From assembly GCA_001724265.1 (NCBI GenBank), contig MEDY01000274.1:1-41665 (forward strand): a DNA stretch of 41,665 nucleotides, given 5' to 3'. This document shows, in pieces, positions 31,627-41,665 of the stretch; position 1 is the stretch's first letter, and the number at the start of each line of letters is the position of its first letter. The translations under genes and the position numbers were made by a program. Under the pieces are notes generated by a model, which saw only the letters and a program-made list of their open reading frames with translations, searched no databases and had not been told where the DNA came from. Origin of the DNA: Rhizaria sp. SCN 62-66 (lineage: Eukaryota > Rhizaria, unplaced).

Positions 31627-34600
31627 ATGAACCCTAATGTCGGCATCTCGCCGGGGCGACATTCGTCACTCAAGGGATCGCCTCAAAGCACAGTGGCGCC
31701 CGACACATGCGTCTCGTTTGCAAAGGTAATAAACCACCGCCCTCTGGTACGTCCAAATAAACTATACTATATGCTTTTTGTTTCAAGTGCGCTGAACGAG
31801 ATCTCCGCTAACTATCTACCCCTCTCGTTTTCTTCTGCAGGCTGTTTCTGAGCAAGTACAGGGCGGGCTCTACTCCCTCAAGCGCTCGACCGTCGGTCTC
31901 GAGCGTCTCGCCCAACTTCTCTCCCGCGCCGGCTCCGCGCCATCCCTCGCCAAGTCTTTCCGCGACACGCAACTCGAGCGTGTGCCCGCCGATAAGCGCG
32001 TCAAGTTTCCTGACTTGCTGGCGCCGTTCGAGCGTGGACTGCAGGCCGGCGAGGAGTCGATTCTCACCGTCGTCACCGCCACCGCAGTCATGGTTGAAGA
32101 GGTCCAGCGCCTCATTGTTGCGCCAACGTGGGAGTTTTACACCGCCGCGCAGGCACGCCGCAAACGCATTGAAGCCGAGGTACGTCCGCCAATGCTCAAA
32201 ACCATAGCAAAGTCGCAACTTGAAGTTTAAATGAATCCTCCGAGTCTCCTTTCACAGTCTCGCTCTGACAAAACGCGTCACATCATTTTTTGCAAACTTA
32301 TCCTTGACATTTTTGACTTTTGCTTGTTTTCTTTAGATTCTGCGCAATGAGGCTATCATGAAGCAAAGCGCGGCGGCCCTGGACAAGCAGCGCACCGAGT
32401 GCCGGCGTCACGTCTCAGCCCTGGCCGCTATTCAAGTCTTGGAGGCATCGCAAATGCATAAGCAGTCGCTGCTGCCGCGCTCCTTTAACAACAACAGCAA
32501 CGCCAACGCTAGCATGACTGCGAATGCGAGTTCTGGCAATAATAACAGTACACCGGTGTCGTCCCTCTCGTCAGTCTCGAACTCGGCCGTCGAGGCTGAG
32601 ACTGTTACCACCGCGACTGAGGCTGCTGGAGTCGCTCGTGACAGTGACTCCACCGCCACTGCTGCTGCTGCTGTAACAGCCACGCGCGCGCGCTCAGGCT
32701 CCGGCGTAGTCTCGGTCTCCTCCCGTTCCACCCCCAGCCTCGAAGCTAGTGCCGCGACAGCGAACGGCAATGATAATGGTAGCTACAAAGACACTGCTGC
32801 AACTGCTGCTGCGGTAAAGGTGTCTAAGAAAGAGCGCCAAGCGCGTGACCGTGCGCACCGTGCCCTCCGCAGCTTCTGCGCGTCCCTCGTCGCCGCGCGC
32901 GCCCAACAGGCGCGGATCCTGCGACAGGAGCTGCCGCGGCAGCTGAGGACGCTAGAGTCGATCGAGCGCGCGCGCATGGAGCTCACGACGCGATCGTTAC
33001 AAACCGTACAGGAACGTCTATATGAACACGAAACTATTGAAAGCGTTATTTAAATGTGAATTACAATGTATTTTACGTGTATACCGCATGAATACTCTCT
33101 TTTTTACTAAATAGTCCCATCTGTAATGTGTTGTTGCTGTTTTTATGTTTGTTTTCTTTCTGCGCAGGCGTTGCTGCAGCAGATGCAGGGCGAGACCCGC
33201 GCCGCGTTGAGTAAGTGCAGCCTCGCGGCCCGCGGCATGCAGCAGCCTGAAGACGCACTCCGTGGCTTAACTAAGCGCTGGGTCATGGCCCACGGTCCCC
33301 CCTCAGCCGCCGCCGCCACTAATAGCGCGGGCGCAGGCTTGAGCTGGGTGAGTGAGACGCTGCCGTACGGGGTAACGTGTTCCCCCGCCGCGGCGCTGCA
33401 CGGGGTAACCGATGACCTTGCGTACGGCGCGCGTGCCACGGGTTCCGGCGTCGCTGAGCTGGGTGAGTCGAGCGCGTGGATTCATGAGGAAACCGCCGAG
33501 CTCTCAGAGGACTCTGACAACAACGGCGCTGTGAGCTCTAACACGAAGGCTTCAATGACGACTGCGATTGGTGGCAAGAGCGATGGGAGCAAGAGCAGCC
33601 GTTTGCGCGAGAAAGAGCTTGAAGACGTGTTGGCGTCGCTAGCAGGCTCTGCGTCGGCATCGCGTTCGGTGACGAAGCTGCTGCTGCGCCAACGCGAGCA
33701 ACACAAACATCAACAACAGCAACAGCAACAACAGCAGCAGCAGCGTGGTGGCGCTCTCTATGCGGCGCCGGTCTCCGGCCACAGTGGCTCTGACAGTAAC
33801 TGCGACAACGCAGTGCAAGGCTCGGCATCAGCCTCAGCCTTGTCCTCGGGTTCCACCGCTGGTTCTGGCTCTGGCTCCTCTGCGGTTGCTGCCAACAACG
33901 GTGTCAGTGCGGGTGTCGTGACCGGCGACTGTGAGAGCGTTGACAGCGACGACTCCGGCGTCTCCCGCATGCGGCTTGACGTGTTTCTGGCCGACTTAGA
34001 CCCTGTCGCGGAGGACTATCACGACAACAACGACGGTGAGAATACTAGTCGCAGTCGCGACACCAGCGACGAAGCCGACGCTCTCACACCACAGCTGCGC
34101 CCCCTCTGCGCCGTCGCCGCTCCTGCTCCTGCCGCTGCTGTTGTCAATACTGCAACCGCTTCGCATGATTCCGGCGCAGCTGTCGTCTCCGTCGCGAGTG
34201 AGACCGAGGCGGTGGGTGGTGGGCAACGCAGTCGCGGTGCGAGCTCAACGCTGCCGCCCTCGGCAGCAGCCACAGTCGTCATTGGCAACAAAACCAACAA
34301 CAACTGCACTGTGCAACAGACAGCTACGATGGGCGCCAGTGCAGCGGGCTCTGCCACTGGCGGCGGCTCACTGTACACAGTGTCGCTGCAGAGTGAAACG
34401 TGCACTTCCGGTGCGTCTGCAAGTCCGCGTGACTCACCAGTACTTACGAGCACGCCAGTACTCGCTCACGCGGGACCTGGCGAGACCAGTCACGCGTTTT
34501 ACAACCAAGCTACGAGCAGCAACAACGCCAGCAACAACAGCTTTGCGCAGTCGCCGCTGATGACGCCAGTCGCAACTGTGATGCAACAGATGCAGACCCA

Positions 34601-37600
34601 ACGCCTCCAGCAGCAACAGCAGCAGTTTGGCCAGAGGTCGTCACATGCGCAGCTGCTTCCGGCGTCACGGGGCCAGACCCGCGCCCGCTCGTCGTCGTTT
34701 GTCGGCACCACACTGAGCCCGATCATGTCCGCGCCCAACAGCGCGGACACCACCGCAGCCACCACCGCAGCCGCGGCCGCCGCCACAGCCGCCGCCACGG
34801 CCACGGCATCACCGCCGACTGGAGCAGCGGCGGCGGCGAGGGCGGGGACGGGGGCAGAGCCGCCAGCGACTCCGGGCAAGCGGCAGGCTGAGGCGGTGGC
34901 GGCGGCGGTGCTTTCGAGCCGCCGCCGGTCCAACACGGTCTCTGACTGGTCGCCGCCGTCTGCGGTCACAGGCAACACGGCCACCGCTGCTGTAGTCACG
35001 GCAAGAACGGTGAATGTCGGCACCGCGGGTGCGATGGCTGCGCTGGGCATGTCGCCGCTGTGCAGTCAAACATCTTCTATCGCGCTCGTAGTCCAGCAAC
35101 AACAACAGCTAGCACAGCAGCAACAGCTTTCGCAGCAGCAGCAGCAGTGGGGCTCGCCGGCCCGTGGCAATTCGTCTTCATCGCCGCACCAACAGCATTT
35201 CATGTTGCATCATCAGCAACAGCAGCAACAACAGCAAGGGGCTTACAGTACGCATGGTACGCCTGGCGAGATCAACGGTGTGAGGCTGAGTCAAATGCCG
35301 CCGACGCCGCCACTGCGCGCCGCCAAGACCGTCCAGCCCGCGATTGGTCACAATAACGTTAGTGGTGGCAACATCATCAGCACGAGTTTCAGTGCGAGCT
35401 CGAGAAGTCTGAGCGCAAGTCCTGGTAACAGCACCACGTTTGCGTTGCTGCAGCACCAGCAGTCGCCGTCGCCGTCACCGCCACTGTCACAAGGAGGGCC
35501 GCACTCGCGTCTCGCTCTCGCGCGCACTCTGCCGACGCCGTTGCCTCACAGCGTCGCCGCGGCGACGGCAACTGGAGCTGTTTCTGGTGGCACTGCTGTT
35601 GCTGGTGCTGATGATGCAGGGGCAAGAATGCAGTCGTCGCGGCTGCGCGCATCGTCAACAGCCTCGAGCACCAGCTCAGCGCCGACGCTCACGGTCACAC
35701 ACGCCAGCATGGGTACGACATTCGCGGCGCTGGCACTGGCTCCGCAGTCACTGTTGCACGCGCACTCGCACGCGCAGGCGCAGGCGCAGGCGCAGGCGCA
35801 GGCGCAGGCGCAGCACTCGCAGTTTCAGGCGCAGTCTGCGATGGGCGCTGCGTTGGCGCCGTCGATCGTCGGCACGCCTATCGGTACACCACCACCGGTA
35901 GTCCGCGGACCCACACTGATTGCCAACAACAGCAACAATAGCAATAACAGCAGCTACAACGGCAGCAATACCTTGGGCTCTGGCATTGGTGCACTTGGAA
36001 ATGCTACGACTGCGAATAGTACACTTGTAAGCAAGTCACCAGTGCCTGGTTTTAGCTTTGATTACCCGCCGTACGTTGTGCCAGGCTTCCACGCTGCTTT
36101 TGACAACAACAATAACGGCTACATCAACGCAACCGCGGCGACTAATCTCGAACACTCAGGCTCTGCCGCGTCATCGTCGTCTCTTAGTAGCAGTGCGATT
36201 GCTACTGCGGACAAGCCAGCTGACCTTGCAGCGTCGTCTGCAGTGACGGCGGATGCCGGCTCTGCAACGGCAGCGGTGGCGCTAGAACGCGTGGCGAGCG
36301 CGTCGACGCGTGCGCAGACGCCGCTGCAACAGCAGATCCTAGCCTCGGTTTATGCGTCACTGGCAGGCATCGCAGCGTCGCCCGCCGCCGCCAACGCTGC
36401 CGCCGCCAACGCTGCCGCCGCCGCCACTGGCGCGTCGCCGTTGCCACAGCAGCACCGGCAGCTCACAGTGTCATTGCACGATCAGCTCTTGCGCTCCCCT
36501 CTCGGTCAATTGCAGCATCAGCAGCAGCAGCCTGTAAAGTTTGCGAGTCTGCCGGGTGCGCTCCCGCAGACGCTCACAGGCAACATCGCAACTGCGACGG
36601 CGAATGCAGCTGGCGCAAGCGCATCGAGTCCAGAGAAGACGGGGCGGCCGCGTTCTATGTCCGTCTCCGTTGCATTCTCACCCAACTCCAACCACATCAC
36701 TGGCGGCAGCAACAGCAGCAGCAGCTCAAGCGCTAACAATGCTAGCGCTGCGCTTATCGGCGGCGCTGGCGTCTCGCCGCTGCTGCCGCTGCAGCCGCCG
36801 CTGTTGTCGCCGCCGCAGCTGCTCCCGCAGGCCACTCTCGGCGCACTGCCGCTGACGTCGCCGTTGATGCGCTCACCGTCGCTCACTGCGCACCTACAGC
36901 CTTTCTCAGTGACACCACAACAGCAGCAACCGCTGCTGCAGCAACAGCAGCAGCCGTTTGGCGCAAACCCCGGTGCTGCGTTGCTGTCCCCGCCGCATCT
37001 GCTGCCGCAGTCATCCTGGTTCACCCCGCAGCTTTCTGTGAACATGCCCTACTTGCAACAGCAGCAACAACAACTGCTGTCACAGCAGGCGCAGCTACAG
37101 TCGCAACATGCTGTCGCAGCTGAGCTTGCACTGTTACGCCGCCAGATGGCTTCGCTGGAGGCGCGTCTCTGCGCTGCCTTGCCGTCAATGGGCTCACTTG
37201 CTATGGGGTCATTGCCTCCAGCGTCATCAGTCTATGTGGCGACACCCGACCTTGGACCGCCTGTGTTCTCGCCGACCCTGTCTCAGTCTGCATTCGCGCC
37301 TGTGCCCGGTCTAGCTGCACAGCCGTCATTGTTGCCGCAGTCCCTGCTGTCAACCGGCGCTGGCACTGGCACGGGGATGTTTGAGTCAAGTGTCGTCACC
37401 GTCGGCGGCTGCGGCGTCAATGCCTGCGCCAGTGTCAGCAACAACAACAACAGCAGCGGCGCAGCGATGGCAACGCGTCGTGTCCCTGCAGCCACCCCCA
37501 ACGCCGCCACTGCAGGCCTCGCGACAATCACACCTGCAAGCACAAACGCAGTCGCGGTGCCGACTCAGCCCCACTCCAGTGCGCGTGCCGGCGGCGGCGG

Positions 37601-40600
37601 CCGCGTGCGCGCGCATCCCCACTGCAACGGCCACGGCCGCGGTTTGACCGGCGTCTGCACCGGCGGCGGCGGCTGTGGTGGCGGCGGCTGTGAGTCCGCG
37701 TGCTCGACGCCGACGCCACCGCCCGCAGCCGCGCTCGAGGACAGCGAGAGCGGCAGTGACCGCACGCACGGCCCGCACGACAGTGTCGATAGCGCGGCGT
37801 TTTCGCGCGCGCACACGGCGCTCTCGCAGCGCAGCGCAGCGCTGATGCTCTTGCAGCAACAGCAACAACAACAGCAAAACGAGCAAGTGCAGTATGGCGG
37901 TGTCATTGCGCCAGCTCACCACAGCGCTAAACCAAGCTCTGGTTCCGCCGCTGGCTCTTTCGCTGGCTCCGTGACTGGTACAGTTACGCGTGCAATGCGT
38001 GTGCGCATCATTAACCCGCGTTTGCCCTGTGACGACCTCATCGGCAGCCACACCCACAGCCGCAGTCACCGTCACGACCGCAACAGCAGCAGCAGCAGCG
38101 GCGGCGGCGGTGGCGGGCGCAGCGCGATGGCGGCGGCGACCGCGACGACAACAGCGGTGACGCGTGCGCAGGCAGGCGCGGTGGTTGCCCCGCCGACTGG
38201 CGCCAGGCACGCGCGCGTCAAGAGCAGCGCACACGTGTTCAGCCCGCGCATCCAGCCATCGCCGCGCACTCGCGGCGTCGACGAGAGTGACAGTGACACT
38301 ACGATCACCCCAGCTCAGCCTGGGCTCAGCGTCGACGTGAACAACACCACAGCAGCCCGCACCGGCACTGGCCACGGTGCCGATGCTAGCGGCGACAGCG
38401 ATGGTGGCGGCGGCGACGATGAAGACAGTGATGCGAGCAGTGGGACGCCGGTGACGCCGCCAGTGATCCCGCTAACCGCGCGCGTCGTGCGGCGCACACC
38501 GTGGCGCGCCGCAGTCGGCGGCGGCGGCGGCGTCCCTGGCAGCAGTGCTGCTCAGGGCTCAGCGGCGCCCTCAGTGGCTGCGGCTGCGGCTGGGACAGGG
38601 AGCCGGACTGCGACGCCGATGCCGGTGCCCGCGGCTGAGCCGCTGCATGACGCCGCCGCAGACGACGTTGTGCACGTTGTGCTGTGTGGCGCTGACGGCG
38701 CACGTTGCGATACCAACGACAACACCAATAACGCTTACCACGCACACGCACACGCTAGTATTGCAAACAACAACGGCGACGATATTGATACCTTGCCGCT
38801 GACAATGCACTTGACGGCGGCCTCTGAGGCTGCAACCGTGGCAGCAAACAGTCTCTGTGGCGTGTCTGCTGTAACAAGTGACCCTGCCGCTATCAATGAC
38901 GCAACTATGGCTCCTGCTGCGGTCACAGAGAGCGACCACGCCGTGCCGCTACCGCCGCCGCCGCAGCGTACATCTGCAAGCTCCCGTCTGACGCCTCTGT
39001 TCGTGCACACGCCCCATGGCCTCTACCCGAGTCCCGACACGGCTGCCACAGTCGCCGGCTCGGCCGCCGCGTGGTCAGCGCTCATGAACAGGCCCGACGC
39101 GCACCGCATTCTGGCCTCACCAGTGTCGCTCGCGACGCCGCGCACGGCGCACGCGGTCAAGACTGCGCTCAAAACCGCGGCTGCCGCCGCCGCTGCAGCG
39201 GACGTCACGCAGCAGTGTGGGGCGCGGCAAACAAACACGTCTGTGAGTGAGGTAACTGTGCAGGCAAATTCAGAAGTGCTGCAGGTGATTTCCGCTGGCG
39301 CTGGCACTGATAGCGAAGGATGCGGTGAGATGGCGCTTGGTGCGCTGCTTGAAACACCGCCCCAGAACCGTAACTGCGACACTGCAGACGGATACGACGG
39401 AATCACTGTGCAATCACAGTCTCAGCCCCAGTCGCAAACGCACTCGCAGGCGCAGTCGCAGGCGCAAGCACGGTCACGGGCTGATATTCTTATGGGGATT
39501 GGGATGAGCGCGTTTTCACCGAGCTCAACTGCTTTCGCGCCTGCACCTACCCTGACCGGTCCTGACATAGACATTGCGCTTAGTAGATTCGTGGCGCCTG
39601 GCAGTGCATGCGTGAGCTCCGCCGGCGCTGCGTCCTCAGTCCCTGCGTCAGACTGCACTGTGGCCGTGACCGTGGGCGACTCGGCTGTGGCCTTGCGTGT
39701 GTTGAGTCACAGTGACACCACAGCTGCGGCTGACAGCGGTGTGCAATCCAACGGCACCACTACTGCGACAGGCGTTGCGCGCGCGGCTGCAAATCCAGGC
39801 GGGCTTGTTCATAGCGGCAAGTTTGGACACGTGACAAGCTTTATCAGTAGCAGCAGTAGCAGCAGTCTGAGCGGCAGCAACAGTGCCGGCCGTTCATGGG
39901 GCGCGTCGCACAGTCACTCTGCGCAGCTCCAGCTGCAGTTGCCATCGCAGTCGTCGCAGATGCCACTGCCATATGCGCCGCTCTCGCACGCGTCGCCATC
40001 GTCCCGCGGCCGGTCTCCGCTGCCGCGCCACAGCATCGCGCTGATCTCACCCGTCACAGCCGTGACAGCCGTGACAGCCGCGACAGCAGTAACGGCTGGG
40101 ACGGCGCGGACGGGGCCGCAACCCAGCGCTGGTAGCAGCAACGACAGTGGCGGAATCGCTTCTGGAGGCAACATTAGCGGCTGTGCTGCGGTGTCGCCAG
40201 CTCAGACGCCACAGCTGCTGAGATGCGATGGATCCTCAGGTAACGGCGACGGCGACGATGGCTTGGCGCTGACGCGGCCCGGTAGCGGAATTGGCACGGC
40301 TGACACAGACACCAGCAGTATTGGCACTTGTGGTGACAACGCGGCGCAGTGGCGTCACAAGCGCTGCGACAACGCTGGTCGTGGCGGTGCCTCCGAGCTG
40401 CTGACACAAAGTCACAACGCTGCCGCTCGCGGTGGTTTACCGCTGCTCACAAGCACAGCGCGCGCGCTGCTGGCACGCGCACCCGGTGCGCGGTCTGGTC
40501 TCCCAGGCAGCGGGGGCCAGCACAGTCACAGCGTCAATGGCAGTCATAGCGGCGCCGGGGGCGGAGTGCTGCCGTTCAGGCGGCCGTCGTCAGCGGGCAC

Positions 40601-40817
40601 GAGCACGCTGCGCACGCAGCTATTGGCAAATGACACTGCTGTCATTGTCTCTGTGGGCGCCAGCAACGTGAGTCCTGGCAGTGATAATAGCGCGAAGACT
40701 GCGGCCGTGGCTGCTGGCGCTGGTGCTGGGGCCGACGCCAGCACTGCTGCTTCGGTGATAGTGGCCAAGGAAGGGCCAAAGCGTCAAGCGCCCACAAAGC
40801 CGCCCACAAGGTGGTGA
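31627..40817 (+). CDS. F-BAR domain protein with split F-BAR and a huge low-complexity tail
   Basis: Four exons (31627-31725, 31841-32179, 32337-33005, 33168-40817; all phase 0) give 2918 aa ending in TGA. F-BAR domains bind and bend membranes, usually as dimers at endocytic or actin-rich sites. Residues about 34-190 fit the first F-BAR helices (GLYSLKRSTVGLERLAQLL, VEEVQRLIVAPTWEFY, KQSAAALDKQRTEC). A Ser/Asn/Thr/Ala-rich insert follows (about 190-305). The later helices then resume (KKERQARDRAHRALRSF, LPRQLRTLESIERARME, then ALLQQMQGETRAALSK to about 410). From about 415 to the end the protein is Gln/Ala/Ser/Gly-rich with polyQ, Ala-Gln and His-rich runs and no recognisable domain such as SH3 or RhoGAP. 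The start Met at 31627 is the first in this frame with coding context; a GTG at 31603 is less likely. Confidence 0.7.
31726..31840 (+). other. Intron 1 of the F-BAR gene, 115 nt
   Basis: It starts GTAATAAA and ends TTCTTCTGCAG, with a pyrimidine-rich acceptor. Phase 0 between SFAK and AVSEQ. Confidence 0.8.
32180..32336 (+). other. Intron 2 of the F-BAR gene, 157 nt
   Basis: It starts GTACGTCC and ends TTTTCTTTAG. Phase 0 between RIEAE and ILRNE, inside an F-BAR helix. Confidence 0.85.
33006..33167 (+). other. Intron 3 of the F-BAR gene, 162 nt
   Basis: It starts GTACAGG and ends TTTCTGCGCAG. The donor was chosen because it keeps phase 0 and joins RSLQT to ALLQQMQ in a continuous helix. Confidence 0.7.
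33711..33743 (+). repeat. CAA/CAG run coding polyglutamine (11 Gln)
   Basis: Eleven mixed CAA and CAG codons lie in the F-BAR gene tail. Mixed codons suggest the tract is not a pure, unstable CAG repeat. Similar shorter runs occur further along the same exon. Confidence 0.8.
35774..35813 (+). repeat. Hexanucleotide repeat GCAGGC coding Ala-Gln
   Basis: Six full copies and a partial seventh of GCAGGC lie in the F-BAR gene tail and code an alternating Ala-Gln stretch. The pure repeat is likely to vary in length between individuals. Confidence 0.85.
40053..40097 (+). repeat. 9-bp tandem repeat coding Val-Thr-Ala
   Basis: Five units of nine bases, most often GTGACAGCC, lie near the 3' end of the F-BAR gene and code repeated Val-Thr-Ala triplets. 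Confidence 0.75.
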
Positions 40818-41665
40818 CGCAAGAACGAACCCATGTAAGATTTCGAGTTATTTCTTGAAGGCGTTGTATTCTAAGTGACTTGGTATTTTCCAACCAGTTG
40901 TGAGTCTTGAAATTACGGCTAGTAGTAGGTTCGAACACGACTTCTGGGATATATCTCTACTTCATCTGAAGACCGGTTAAAGTCCACATATCATTTTTAA
41001 AGCAGTTTATAGTACGATTATGTTAATCAAAAAAAGAAGTGATTTTCCACTCAAGTTGCGATATTGGGAAATCATGATAGTTCTCCAGTTCTGATTAGGA
41101 CAGATACATTATTTTCACGTACTTACGAATTTGCTTCTAACAAATTGTTCAAACCAAGAACATATTAAGGAATCTTAAGGCTCAAAGACAGACGGATACG
41201 GTTAGAAAACGTTTGAAATAGAAGCGATGTGTCCATATGTAGTACGTACACATAAGTTATGTGAACGGCCACAAACATCCAATAAGATTGTTCAAATATG
41301 CATTTGAAAGCTGGATTTAGGTTAAATTTACAGTACATATTAATAAGTACGTAGTATATAAAACAAATAAAATACTCACGAACACACATTAAGAGTGAAA
41401 CGGCCATCTGTATTGACAGTCGCACAAGCTTCATTCCATAAAGTACTCTGTCCGTAACCTACTACCGTAACCTACGACTAGTATTGCAAAAATATCACTA
41501 ACTATGGTAAACGCATAACTATAAAATAAATCTCCAACAATGAAAAGTACGAATGTCTTAATCACGTCCTTAAAAATAAACAAATTATAAACAAAATATT
41601 AACAACGTTTAAGAATCCAGATCAATCAGCAAAATGGCACAGGTTTCATACGCGTGTCAACTCCA
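40818..41665. other. AT-rich right-end spacer
   Basis: Beyond the F-BAR stop the sequence is AT-rich with no convincing gene. A minus-strand frame (41165-41434) starts with a hydrophobic peptide and has a GTGAGT donor-like site, but has no room for a following gene. GTAC-containing words recur near 41240 and 41348. Confidence 0.5.

Noticed and set aside
40920-40945. GGTTCGAAC resembling a tRNA T-loop
   Set aside because: The flanking bases cannot form a T stem, and no acceptor or anticodon arm fits on either strand.
41165-41434. Minus-strand frame starting with a hydrophobic peptide and a GTGAGT donor-like site
   Set aside because: Only about 350 bp separate it from the end of the F-BAR gene, and the composition is AT-rich like spacer. 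It could be chance.

Overview
The window looks like nuclear DNA from a free-living protist that has a motile cilium. It shows short spliceosomal introns (about 115-205 nt), single-gene transcription units on both strands, and a sharp contrast between GC-rich, Ala-rich exons and AT-rich introns and spacers. Its recognisable genes are eukaryotic housekeeping and ciliary genes: the U4/U6 snRNP protein PRPF3, translation factor eIF3j, and an LRRC23-like radial-spoke protein. No bacterial operons, rRNA, tRNA, CRISPR or intact transposon were seen. I cannot fix the lineage from sequence alone.

Layout from left to right. The end of a plus-strand gene (3-107) is followed by an AT-rich spacer with several short repeats (108-1968). 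A giant HELQ/POLQ-type SF2 helicase (1969-12387, +) is interrupted by one in-frame TAG at 3790-3792. Next come a 187-aa unknown protein with one intron (12886-13566, +), PRPF3 (16855-14600, -), eIF3j (18444-17363, -) and a helical protein that faintly resembles kinetochore Mis12 (18859-20118, +). These are followed by the LRRC23-like gene (22279-20578, -), a 2597-aa membrane-anchored or secreted EF-hand-like protein with a Cys/Tyr-rich C-terminus (23095-31196, +, three exons), and a 2918-aa F-BAR protein with a very large low-complexity tail (31627-40817, +, four exons). The right end (40818-41665) is AT-rich and shows no gene.

The genes do not form one pathway. Two pairs are divergent and may share promoters: eIF3j with the 18859 gene, and LRRC23-like with the 23095 gene. 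The observations most worth a second look are the single in-frame TAG in the helicase combined with no use of TAG as a terminator, the 5' splice sites biased to GTAC, acceptor-like YAG sites just upstream of several start codons, repeated GTAC palindromes in spacers, and the two giant proteins at the right.
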